A stretch of 5,530 nt of DNA from Parafilimonas sp. (lineage in GTDB: Bacteria > Bacteroidota > Bacteroidia > Chitinophagales > Chitinophagaceae). Below, piece by piece: positions 1 to 5,530 of the stretch. Position 1 is the stretch's first letter. Every line of letters starts with the position of its first letter. Location of the stretch: positions 1 through 5,530 of the forward strand of contig JAICKT010000307.1 in NCBI GenBank assembly GCA_025927795.1, written 5' to 3'. The notes below the pieces were generated by a model, which was not told the origin of the DNA, searched no databases, and saw nothing but the letters and a program-made list of their open reading frames with translations. The translations under genes and the position numbers were made by a program.

Positions 1-576
1 ATTGAAGATGGCATGTATAGATTAATGGATACAGGTTGGTACAGGTTCGCAAGCACTATCTTACTAAAAATGCAACCTGGTACTGATGCCACCTTTGAAA
101 GCAAACTTTTCAAATCATTGTCTAATGCAATTGGTTCAAGTATAGAAATAGAGCATCTTGATAAAAAGCTTGTGGCAAAAAATAAAATTTTTTTAGTGCC
201 GGCAATTATTGCGACAGTTGTGGCATGTTTTCTCATCATTAATGTTGCACTTGGTTTGTTTGGCGTATTGTGGTATAACATTAATAAACGCAGGAGCGAA
301 ATTGGTTTGCGCCGCGCTGTGGGTGCAACAGGCAATTCAGTTTCTAAACAATTAGTTGGTGAAGCATTAGTGCTTTCAACATTTGCACTTATCATCGGTT
401 CTTTTTTTGCAGTACAATTTCCCTTGCTGAATGTGTTTGATTTACCGTCGGGTGTTTATATTGTTGCTATGTTGCTTGCTATTATATTTATTTATGTGCT
501 CGTAATTATTTGCGCATTGTATCCGGGAAAGCAAGCCGCAGCAATTTATCCGGCAGTGGCGTTGCATGAAGAATAA
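1..576 (+). CDS. ABC transporter permease, FtsX/MacB type (C-terminal part, 5' end outside window)
   Basis: The reading frame is open from base 1 (I-E-D-G before the first visible Met at 13), so this is the tail of a longer gene; 191 codons are visible, ending at TAA 574-576. Visible codons 1-60 look like the end of an extracytoplasmic MacB-type domain. Three hydrophobic segments follow at about 64-92, 119-141 and 152-174. The cytoplasmic loop after the first carries the hallmark RRSEIGLRRAVGAT stretch, and the C-terminus has the typical P-G-K-x-A-A-x-I-x-P-A-x-A-L pattern. Together these are the classic C-terminal half of FtsX-like permeases, which transmit ATPase movement to an extracytoplasmic domain instead of forming a simple channel. 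The substrate cannot be read from this part; MacB relatives handle peptides, antibiotics or lipoproteins. The partner ATPase and membrane-fusion protein would be expected upstream. Family call is firm; exact role is unknown. Confidence 0.87.
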   Translation: MEDGMYRLMDTGWYRFASTILLKMQPGTDATFESKLFKSLSNAIGSSIEIEHLDKKLVAKNKIFLVPAIIATVVACFLIINVALGLFGVLWYNINKRRSEIGLRRAVGATGNSVSKQLVGEALVLSTFALIIGSFFAVQFPLLNVFDLPSGVYIVAMLLAIIFIYVLVIICALYPGKQAAAIYPAVALHEE

Positions 577-581
577 TACAT

Positions 582-645
582 TAAATTAAAAAGTAAAAAT
601 TCAAAATTGCGAGTTACACTAAGTTTTTACTTTTTTATTTTTAAC
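582..645. repeat. AT-rich intergenic repeat, copy 1, with inverted repeat
   Basis: This fills most of the spacer between the permease and the response regulator. It contains a 12-bp perfect inverted repeat, AAAAAGTAAAAA at 588-599 and TTTTTACTTTTT at 624-635, separated by 24 bases. Its left part (582-606) matches 3944-3968 at 22 of 25 positions: TAAATT, two variable bases, AAAGTAAAAA, one variable base, TCAAAA. Its right end (TTTTTTATTTTT then AAC) also recurs at the end of copy 2. The pure A/T stem could weakly attenuate transcription after the permease, but it lacks the GC-rich stem of a good terminator. Low-complexity composition weakens the case, but the shared order and spacing of both ends is more than poly-A similarity. 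Confidence 0.5.
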
Positions 646-660
646 TTTTGACTTTGTAAT

Positions 661-2034
661 ATGATTTTAATTATTGATGATGATATTGCAGTAAGAGCTT
701 CGTTAGTGCTTTTATTAAGAAGCGAAGGGTACAAACCGATAACTGCATCTTCTGAGGCGGAAGCATTGAGCGCATTAAAGCATCATGAAATTTCTTTAAT
801 AATTCTCGACCTTAATTTTTCTATTGAAACGTCCGGAAAAGAAGGCATGGCATTGCTTGAAAAAATCAGGCAAATAAATTCTGTGGTACCAATAATTCTT
901 ATTACAGGTTGGGGAACGATTGAGCTTGCTGTACAGGGGATGAAACTCGGTGCAAACGATTTTATTAATAAACCATGGAGCAATGAACATTTATTACAAT
1001 CAATAAAAACATTGCTTGATTTACAGGAAAAAAAATCAGAGCATCATACAAGAAAGCAGCTTGATGCGATGTATAATTTTCAACACATTATTGGCGAAGA
1101 TGCACGCATGCTTGAACTGCTTGAAACAATTGGTCATGTTGCTGCAACAGATGCTTCTGTTTTAATAATGGGTGAAAGTGGAACGGGTAAAGAACTTATT
1201 GCAGAAGCGATTCATCAAAACAGTTTGCGCAGCAACAAGCCTTTTATAAAAGTAAATCTTGGCGGCATTTCTACTTCTTTGTTTGAAAGCGAAATGTTTG
1301 GTCATGTGCGTGGTGCATTTACAGATGCAAGAATTGACAGAGTGGGTCGTTTTGAAATGGCAAACAAAGGCACAATTTTTTTAGATGAAATTGGTGATTT
1401 GGATGCAGGCAGCCAGGTAAAATTATTGCGTGTGTTGCAAGATAGAACGTATGAAGTACTCGGCAGCAGCAGAACAAAAGTTGTTGATGTGCGTGTGGTA
1501 AGTGCTACCAACAGGAATCTTGATGAAATGGTAAATGATGGAACGTTCAGAGAAGACTTATTATATCGAATAAATCTTATCACTATAAAATTGCCTGCAT
1601 TGCGTGAAAGACCAAAGGATATTCCATTGCTTGTAAATTTTTTCATCAATAATTTAAAAGAAATTTATAATCGTCCATTGCTTACTGTTACAAAAGATGC
1701 AATGAAATGGTTGCAACAATTAACATTGCCCGGCAATATTCGCCAGCTAAAAAATCTTGTTGAACGTTCTGTTTTGGTGAACAGAAAAGATGTATTGGAT
1801 ATTGAAGCGTTTCGTTCGCAATTAGAATTATCACCTGCAAAAAAAGGCAGCATACAATTGCCTGATGTTGGCGCATTAACTTTAGACGAAGTGGAAGTGC
1901 TGATGATAAAAAAAGCGCTGGAACATCATAATAATAAAGTGTCGAAAGCCGCGTCATCATTGGGTCTTACACGCAGTTCATTATATCGCCGTCTCGAGAA
2001 ATACAATATTCCCTACGATGAAGCTTCGGACTAA
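661..2034 (+). CDS. Sigma-54-dependent response regulator, NtrC family
   Basis: A 457-residue activator with the full NtrC layout. The receiver (1-120) has the acidic cluster D6-D8, phospho-acceptor D50, T82 and K104 in N-K-P-W. The AAA+ domain (about 143-370) has Walker A GESGTGKE at 171-178, the sigma-54 contact loop as GAFTDA at 218-223, Walker B FLDE ending D242-E243, sensor I ATNR at 282-285, arginine-finger candidates R297 and R303, and sensor II PGNIR with R361. A Fis-type helix-turn-helix lies at about 424-447 (KAASSLGLTRSSLYRRLEKY). Phosphorylation should drive ring assembly and ATP-dependent remodelling of RNA polymerase holding RpoN. ATG 661 is the first Met after an in-frame TGA at 649-651 and starts directly at the first receiver strand. 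There is no clear Shine-Dalgarno. The gene overlaps the next kinase gene by 17 bp, so that kinase is its likely partner. Target promoters are not visible here. Confidence 0.95.
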   Translation: MILIIDDDIAVRASLVLLLRSEGYKPITASSEAEALSALKHHEISLIILDLNFSIETSGKEGMALLEKIRQINSVVPIILITGWGTIELAVQGMKLGANDFINKPWSNEHLLQSIKTLLDLQEKKSEHHTRKQLDAMYNFQHIIGEDARMLELLETIGHVAATDASVLIMGESGTGKELIAEAIHQNSLRSNKPFIKVNLGGISTSLFESEMFGHVRGAFTDARIDRVGRFEMANKGTIFLDEIGDLDAGSQVKLLRVLQDRTYEVLGSSRTKVVDVRVVSATNRNLDEMVNDGTFREDLLYRINLITIKLPALRERPKDIPLLVNFFINNLKEIYNRPLLTVTKDAMKWLQQLTLPGNIRQLKNLVERSVLVNRKDVLDIEAFRSQLELSPAKKGSIQLPDVGALTLDEVEVLMIKKALEHHNNKVSKAASSLGLTRSSLYRRLEKYNIPYDEASD

Positions 2035-3316
2035 ATATATTTTGTTTGTTGTGATAGTGCATATTGCTGCGCTGGTGTTATCGTATTTTGTTTTTAAAAA
2101 TTATCCGTTTCTTTTTATTGCATGTGAAGCCATAATTATTGTTTCAATTGTGATTGCCTGGAATTTGTATAAGCAATTAATTCAACCTTTAAAAATGCTG
2201 GCTGATGGAACAGAAGCAATTAAAGACAGGGATTTTAGCGTGAAGTTTTTAACAACAGGAAAATATGAAATGGATGAATTAATAAATGTGTATAATCAGA
2301 TGATTGACCAGTTAAGAACAGAAAGAACAAAACAGGAAGAGCAACATTTCTTTCTTGAAAAATTAATTCAAACATCACCAACAGGAATTATTATTCTTGA
2401 TTATGAAGACAACATTCAGCAAATAAATCCGAAAGCGATGGAGTTATTAAATGCAGATGAAAAAGAAATTAAAAATAAACCTGTTCATGAAATTTCAAAT
2501 GCTATTATCCAGCAGGTAGCGCAATTAAAATCAGGTGAATCAAAAACAGTAACGCTTAACGGCGCATCAACATATAAAATACAAAAATCTCATTTTATAG
2601 ACAGAGGTTTCCCCCGGCATTTTGTAATGATTGAAGAGCTCACGGCAGAAATTCTTGCTGCAGAAAAGAAAGCGTATGGAAAAGTTATCCGCATGATGGC
2701 ACATGAAGTAAATAATACAATTGGTCCTGTAAATTCTATTCTTCAATCAGCATTAAAAAAAGAAAATCTCTGGAAAGAAAATGAAAATTTATTGCTGCAA
2801 CATGCAATAAAAATTGCTGTTGACCGCAATCAAAATCTCAACATCTTCATGCGCAATTTTGCAGATGTTGTGCGCCTCCCGGAACCCAACAGAAAGCAAT
2901 TAAACCTTCATGATTTAATACATGCCGTTGCAAAATTGATGGAAATAAAAGGGCAGGAGAAACAAGTTGAGTTTCAATATGCATTTGCGCAAGATGAATT
3001 TTATGTTTTTGCAGATGAACAGCAAATGGAGCAGGTGCTCATTAACATAACAAAAAATGCAATTGAAGCAATTGGTGAAAAAGGCACCATTATTTTCAGA
3101 ACAGATATTTCAACAAGACAACTTACTGTTGTTGATTCAGGAAAAGGAATTGAAGATAAAGTTGCAGAACAATTATTCAGCCCGTTTTTCAGTACAAAAA
3201 AAGACGGACAGGGCATTGGTTTAACTATTGTTCGGGAAATATTATTGAATCATGGTTTTGAATTTTACCTGAAAAGCTTTTCTGAAAAGAGAACAGAGTT
3301 TGTGATAAAGTTTTAA
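2018..3316 (+). CDS. Membrane sensor histidine kinase (HAMP-PAS-HisKA-HATPase), NtrY-like
   Basis: A 432-residue kinase. Two hydrophobic helices at about 6-26 and 30-48 are joined by only a few residues, so there is no periplasmic sensor domain. A HAMP-like linker (about 49-101) and a PAS-like domain (about 110-205, with SPTGIIILDYEDNIQQINPKA) follow. The H-box is MAHEVNNTIGPVNS with phospho-acceptor H229, a sequence typical of NtrY-like kinases. The ATP-binding domain has N-box N347 (NITKNAIEAI), G1 box D373-S-G-K-G, F-box LFSPFFSTK at 386-394 and G2 box DGQGIGL from 396, so all catalytic motifs are intact. The start ATG 2018 lies inside the end of the regulator gene in another frame (17-bp overlap), implying co-transcription and probably translational coupling. 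The expected role is autophosphorylation and phosphotransfer to D50 of that regulator. The signal is unknown; the short loop suggests sensing within the membrane, through the PAS domain, or via the adjacent transporter. Confidence 0.93.
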   Translation: MKLRTKYILFVVIVHIAALVLSYFVFKNYPFLFIACEAIIIVSIVIAWNLYKQLIQPLKMLADGTEAIKDRDFSVKFLTTGKYEMDELINVYNQMIDQLRTERTKQEEQHFFLEKLIQTSPTGIIILDYEDNIQQINPKAMELLNADEKEIKNKPVHEISNAIIQQVAQLKSGESKTVTLNGASTYKIQKSHFIDRGFPRHFVMIEELTAEILAAEKKAYGKVIRMMAHEVNNTIGPVNSILQSALKKENLWKENENLLLQHAIKIAVDRNQNLNIFMRNFADVVRLPEPNRKQLNLHDLIHAVAKLMEIKGQEKQVEFQYAFAQDEFYVFADEQQMEQVLINITKNAIEAIGEKGTIIFRTDISTRQLTVVDSGKGIEDKVAEQLFSPFFSTKKDGQGIGLTIVREILLNHGFEFYLKSFSEKRTEFVIKF

Positions 3317-3582
3317 TTATCAGTTGAGGATTTCAGAGCTTCTTATTTAAACAATAAAAGTTACTTAGAGCAACTATCGGATAATCTAAATAATTTTTGT
3401 TATGACCAGATATAATTTAACAGCTTCTCAAAAAGCACAGTATGATAAATTATGATCTGTATTTAAAATGACTTTCATAACATTATCCAAATATTCCAAT
3501 CATTATAGAACATCTTGAGGAAAGTGACGTGGTTCGTGCGAAGGAATTTTTAAATGAAAGATTAATAGAAAACGGTTGCTGA
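3317..3582 (+). pseudogene. Possible decayed gene remnant (three coding-like fragments in different frames)
   Basis: There is no intact gene between the kinase stop and the rpsT terminator. Three stretches look protein-like. The first, 3317-3415, continues in the kinase's frame after its stop and includes EDFRASYLNNKSYLEQLSDN. The second, 3402-3453, begins with ATG, reads MTRYNLTASQKAQYDKL and stops at TGA; past that stop the frame stays open to TGA at about 3510. The third, 3481-3582, has no start codon, includes EHLEESDVVRAKEFLNERLI and ends at TGA 3580-3582. Their mixed charged and hydrophobic composition differs from that of random AT-rich spacer and would fit a small gene broken by frameshifts and a stop. 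I recognise no family. Each fragment is short, so chance open frames in neutral DNA are a real alternative. Nothing comparable is seen on the minus strand here. Confidence 0.3.
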
Positions 3583-3597
3583 CATTATAAACACTCA

Positions 3598-3625
3598 CAA
3601 AAAAATCCCGCCGTTTGGCAGGATT
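3598..3625 (-). terminator. Intrinsic terminator of rpsT
   Basis: Read on the minus strand, AATCC-t-GCC, loop AAAC, GGC-g-GGATT forms a hairpin of eight pairs with one internal mismatch (3604-3612 against 3617-3625), followed at once by a run of T (complement of A at 3599-3605). It begins about 22 bases past the rpsT stop codon. The T run lies only on the minus-strand side, so the site is directional for rpsT and is not a good terminator for the converging kinase operon. Confidence 0.8.
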
Positions 3626-3646
3626 GCACATTTCAAAAAATATTAT

Positions 3647-3904
3647 TTACGCATTTGCAGTTGCAGTTTTCCTGGAAAGCTTTCTTTTAAGATTGCTTGC
3701 TTTGTTTTTATGTATCACACCTTTCTTTGCAAGTTTATCAATCATAGAAATAACTGAGGGCAAAGTTTCTCCATAAGCTTTATCATCTTTTGAAGTTTTT
3801 AAATCGCGGATAGCATTTCGCGTTGTTTTTCCATAATACTTATTACGTTCTCTGCGTTTTGCCGCCTGCCGCATATCTTTCTTTGTAGCTTTATGATTTG
3901 CCAT
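3647..3904 (-). CDS. rpsT: 30S ribosomal protein S20
   Basis: An 85-residue, strongly basic protein, close to the usual 85-90 residues of bacterial S20. It starts with the family signature MANHK, has the Arg/Lys-rich first helix (RQAAKRRERNKYYGKTTRNAIRDL) and ends with the conserved region KKGVIHKNKASNLKRKLSRK. S20 binds 16S rRNA early in assembly of the small subunit and helps shape the body of the 30S particle. ATG is the complement of 3902-3904 and the stop TAA the complement of 3647-3649. The gene is alone on its strand here, convergent with the kinase gene and divergent from sucA, with its own terminator and a plausible promoter, so it is likely monocistronic. The leader before ATG is A/T-rich with no Shine-Dalgarno, as is usual in Bacteroidota. 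Nothing about the protein is unusual. Confidence 0.97.
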   Translation of the reverse strand: MANHKATKKDMRQAAKRRERNKYYGKTTRNAIRDLKTSKDDKAYGETLPSVISMIDKLAKKGVIHKNKASNLKRKLSRKTATANA

Positions 3905-3920
3905 AAAAATTTTTGGATGG

Positions 3921-3954
3921 CAAAGGTAAGGGAATTGAACTTTTAAATTGCAAA
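3921..3954 (-). promoter_or_regulatory. Candidate Bacteroidota-type promoter for rpsT
   Basis: On the minus strand TACCTTTG (complement of 3921-3928) matches the phylum's -7 consensus TAnnTTTG exactly. A TTTG (complement of 3951-3954) lies 22 bases upstream, close to the expected -33 spacing. Initiation a few bases downstream would leave a leader of only about 10-15 nt before the rpsT ATG. The -33 element falls inside AT-rich repeat copy 2. The match is by eye; such boxes are short and can occur by chance. Confidence 0.45.
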
Positions 3955-4013
3955 GTAAAAACTCAAAAATTCAAGATGCCTTAAATTAAACTTATATTTT
4001 TTATTTTTTTAAC
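3944..4013. repeat. AT-rich intergenic repeat, copy 2
   Basis: A diverged second copy of the element at 582-645, located between the divergent genes rpsT and sucA. The left block 3944-3968 matches copy 1 at 22 of 25 positions with no gaps. The right end has TTTTTTATTTTTTT followed by AAC (about 3997-4013), as in copy 1 with two extra T. The middle differs and the inverted-repeat pairing seen in copy 1 is largely lost. Both copies lie only in intergenic DNA. Confidence 0.45.
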
Positions 4014-4069
4014 GGCTGCTTTGCCAGTTTAAATGTTAGTTCTGCCTGTAAAATAAACGATATTTGCAG

Positions 4070-4082
4070 TCGTATTATACGA
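4070..4082. promoter_or_regulatory. 13-bp palindrome in the sucA leader (possible operator)
   Basis: TCGTATTATACGA is a perfect inverted repeat (6-bp arms around a central T) whose end is 12 bases before the sucA ATG. Its position would suit an operator or a small mRNA hairpin. It is a single AT-rich site with no known match that I can name, so function is conjecture. No confident sucA promoter box was found; GATATTTG at 4059-4066 is a one-mismatch -7 box but has no upstream partner at the right distance. Confidence 0.3.
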
Positions 4083-4094
4083 TAAACTGTCCAG

Positions 4095-5530
4095 ATGAAT
4101 GATTTCTCATATATAACAAGTTCACATCCTGCATATATCGAAAATTTATACCAGGATTTTGTGAAAGATCCCAATAGTGTTGATCCTGAATTAAAGAAAT
4201 TTTTTGAAGGGTTTGACTTTGCTATTTCGAATGTAAATGGAAAAATAAACGGCAAGCAAACAAATGGCACCGAAGTTTTAGTACCGGCAAAAACCAGCGA
4301 AACATTAACAGGAAATGCCGAAGCTCAAACGGATTGGATGAAAGAAATCCGGGTGTACCGTTTAATTCTTGGTTACAGAAACAAAGGTCATTTAATTGCA
4401 GATACAAATCCTATCCGCAAACGCAAAAACCGCGGTGCAAATCTTGAGCTTTCGTTTTTTGGGTTAGGTGAAGCTGATCTTGATAAAACTTTTGAAGCCG
4501 GGAATATTCTTGGTCTTGGTAAAACAACGCTTCAAAACATTTTAGATCATTTAAAAGCCTGCTATGCATCTCATGTTGGTATTGAGTTTAAATACATCAG
4601 CGATCAAAAACAAATTGATTGGCTAACCAATGAAGTGGAAAAAAAATTTACTGATCCGCTTCCAATAGAAAGCAAAAAAAGATTGCTCGAAAAACTTAAC
4701 CAGGGTGTAATCTTCGAGCAGTTTCTTCAAAAAAAATATGTTGGTCAAAAAAGATTTTCGCTTGAAGGTGGTGAAACAACTATTCCTGCATTAGATGCAA
4801 TTATACAAATAGGTGCAGAACATGGCGTAGAAGAAGTAGTAATTGGTATGGCACATCGCGGCCGTTTAAACGTGCTGGCAAATATTATTGGCAAAACTTA
4901 TGAACAAATTTTTAGTGAGTTTGAAGGAACTGCAAAGCTTGATCAAACAATGGGCAGCGGTGATGTAAAATATCATTTGGGTTACGGCAGCGATGTAGAA
5001 GCAAAGGATGGCAAAATTGTACATCTTAAATTAATGCCAAATCCTTCACATCTTGAAGCTGTAGATCCTGTAGTAGTTGGTTTTGCAAGAGCAAAAGCAG
5101 ACATAGTTTATAAAAGCGATTTCGATAAAATTCTTCCTATACTTATTCATGGTGATGCATCAATTGCAGGGCAGGGAATTGTATATGAAGTAATACAGAT
5201 GAGTGATCTGCAGGGTTATTATACCGGCGGCACTATTCATTTTGTAATAAATAACCAAATTGGTTTTACAACAGATTTTGATGATGCAAGAAGCTCTGAT
5301 TATTGTACGTCATTAGCTGGTGCAATACAGGCACCGGTGTTTCATGTGAATGGTGATGACCCTGAAGCCGTAGTTAAATGCGTTGATATTGCAACGCGTT
5401 ACCGGCAGGAATTTAACCAGGATATTTTTATTGATATGGTTTGTTATCGCAGGCACGGGCATAACGAAGGTGATGATCCTAAATACACGCAGCCGCATAT
5501 GTATAAACTTATCGAGGATCATCCAAATCC
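4095..5530 (+). CDS. sucA: 2-oxoglutarate dehydrogenase E1 component (N-terminal half, runs off window)
   Basis: The frame is open without interruption from ATG 4095 to the window edge, giving 478 residues of a protein usually around 900-950 long. E1 is the thiamine-diphosphate enzyme that decarboxylates 2-oxoglutarate in the TCA cycle and passes the succinyl group to the lipoyl E2 (SucB). The N-terminus (HPAYIENLYQDFVKDPNSVD) matches the E2-docking segment of SucA. Catalytic landmarks are GMAHRGRLNVLAN at 251-263 with H254 (equivalent to E. coli His260), KYHLG with H294 (equivalent to His298), the ThDP/Mg motif from G353-D354-A355-S356 to N386-N387, and RRHGHNEGDDP around 452-462. An in-frame TAA at 4083-4085 makes ATG 4095 the first possible start. 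The E2 gene sucB often follows sucA and may lie beyond the window. The gene appears intact as far as it is visible. Confidence 0.97.
   Translation, partial: MNDFSYITSSHPAYIENLYQDFVKDPNSVDPELKKFFEGFDFAISNVNGKINGKQTNGTEVLVPAKTSETLTGNAEAQTDWMKEIRVYRLILGYRNKGHLIADTNPIRKRKNRGANLELSFFGLGEADLDKTFEAGNILGLGKTTLQNILDHLKACYASHVGIEFKYISDQKQIDWLTNEVEKKFTDPLPIESKKRLLEKLNQGVIFEQFLQKKYVGQKRFSLEGGETTIPALDAIIQIGAEHGVEEVVIGMAHRGRLNVLANIIGKTYEQIFSEFEGTAKLDQTMGSGDVKYHLGYGSDVEAKDGKIVHLKLMPNPSHLEAVDPVVVGFARAKADIVYKSDFDKILPILIHGDASIAGQGIVYEVIQMSDLQGYYTGGTIHFVINNQIGFTTDFDDARSSDYCTSLAGAIQAPVFHVNGDDPEAVVKCVDIATRYRQEFNQDIFIDMVCYRRHGHNEGDDPKYTQPHMYKLIEDHPN

Noticed and set aside
642..650. TAACTTTTG as a -7 promoter box for the response regulator
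   Set aside because: It has one base too many against TAnnTTTG, lies only 10 bases before the ATG, and has no partner -33 element at the right distance.
577..660. Sigma-54 (-24/-12) promoter for autoregulation of the regulator-kinase pair
   Set aside because: The spacer has no GG and GC pair at the needed spacing, and none was seen at 3905-4094 either. Any such target lies outside the window.
1302..1960. Minus-strand open frames inside the regulator gene (up to 115 codons)
   Set aside because: They are antisense shadows of a gene with full NtrC-family motifs; their translations show no domain signature.
3379..3488. Long-range pairing GGATAAT/GTTATG (3379-3404) with CATAAC/ATTATCC (3476-3488) as an RNA structure
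   Set aside because: The two short AT-rich arms need an unpaired gap of 13 bases on one side and are separated by over 70 bases; chance is the simpler explanation.
4021..4054. E. coli-like promoter TTGCCA / TAAAAT before sucA
   Set aside because: The spacer is 22 bases instead of about 17, and Bacteroidota primary sigma factor does not use this consensus.
4001..4407. Minus-strand open frames over the sucA leader and 5' end
   Set aside because: They overlap the unmistakable SucA N-terminus and show no recognisable motif; the Cys/Phe-rich composition is that of an antisense frame.
1..5530. CRISPR array, tRNA, rRNA, insertion sequence or phage attachment site
   Set aside because: No regularly spaced repeats, no tRNA or rRNA signatures, no transposase or terminal inverted repeats with target duplications were seen.

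Overview
The window reads as chromosomal DNA from a low-GC member of the Bacteroidota, most likely the Chitinophagaceae or a near relative. This rests on sequence reading alone: the base composition is AT-rich, leaders lack Shine-Dalgarno sites, a TAnnTTTG-type promoter box lies before rpsT, and the NtrC-type regulator has the Asp-substituted GAFTGA loop (GAFTDA) and long receiver loop that I associate with this phylum. No phylogenetic search was possible.

Layout. Positions 1-576 are the 3' end of an FtsX/MacB-type ABC transporter permease. An 84-bp AT-rich spacer holding an imperfect inverted repeat follows. Positions 661-2034 encode a complete sigma-54-activating response regulator (receiver, AAA+, Fis-type HTH), and 2018-3316 encode its probable partner histidine kinase (two TM helices, HAMP, PAS, HisKA, HATPase), overlapping it by 17 bp. 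Positions 3317-3597 contain no intact gene, only three short coding-like stretches in different frames that may be a decayed gene. On the minus strand at 3647-3904 lies rpsT (ribosomal protein S20), with a good intrinsic terminator at 3598-3625 and a plausible promoter at 3921-3954. A 190-bp divergent intergenic region follows, with a second copy of the AT-rich repeat and a 13-bp palindrome. From 4095 to the window end is the first half of sucA, the E1 subunit of 2-oxoglutarate dehydrogenase, which continues beyond the window.

How the genes fit together. The permease, regulator and kinase lie on one strand and look like a signalling-transport module. The kinase has almost no extracytoplasmic loop, so it may sense the membrane or the neighbouring transporter rather than a free periplasmic ligand. 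rpsT and sucA are housekeeping genes, transcribed divergently from each other. I do not see convincing evidence of a wholly new system. The most interesting points are the transporter/kinase pairing, the GAFTDA loop, the duplicated intergenic repeat and the possible gene remnant.
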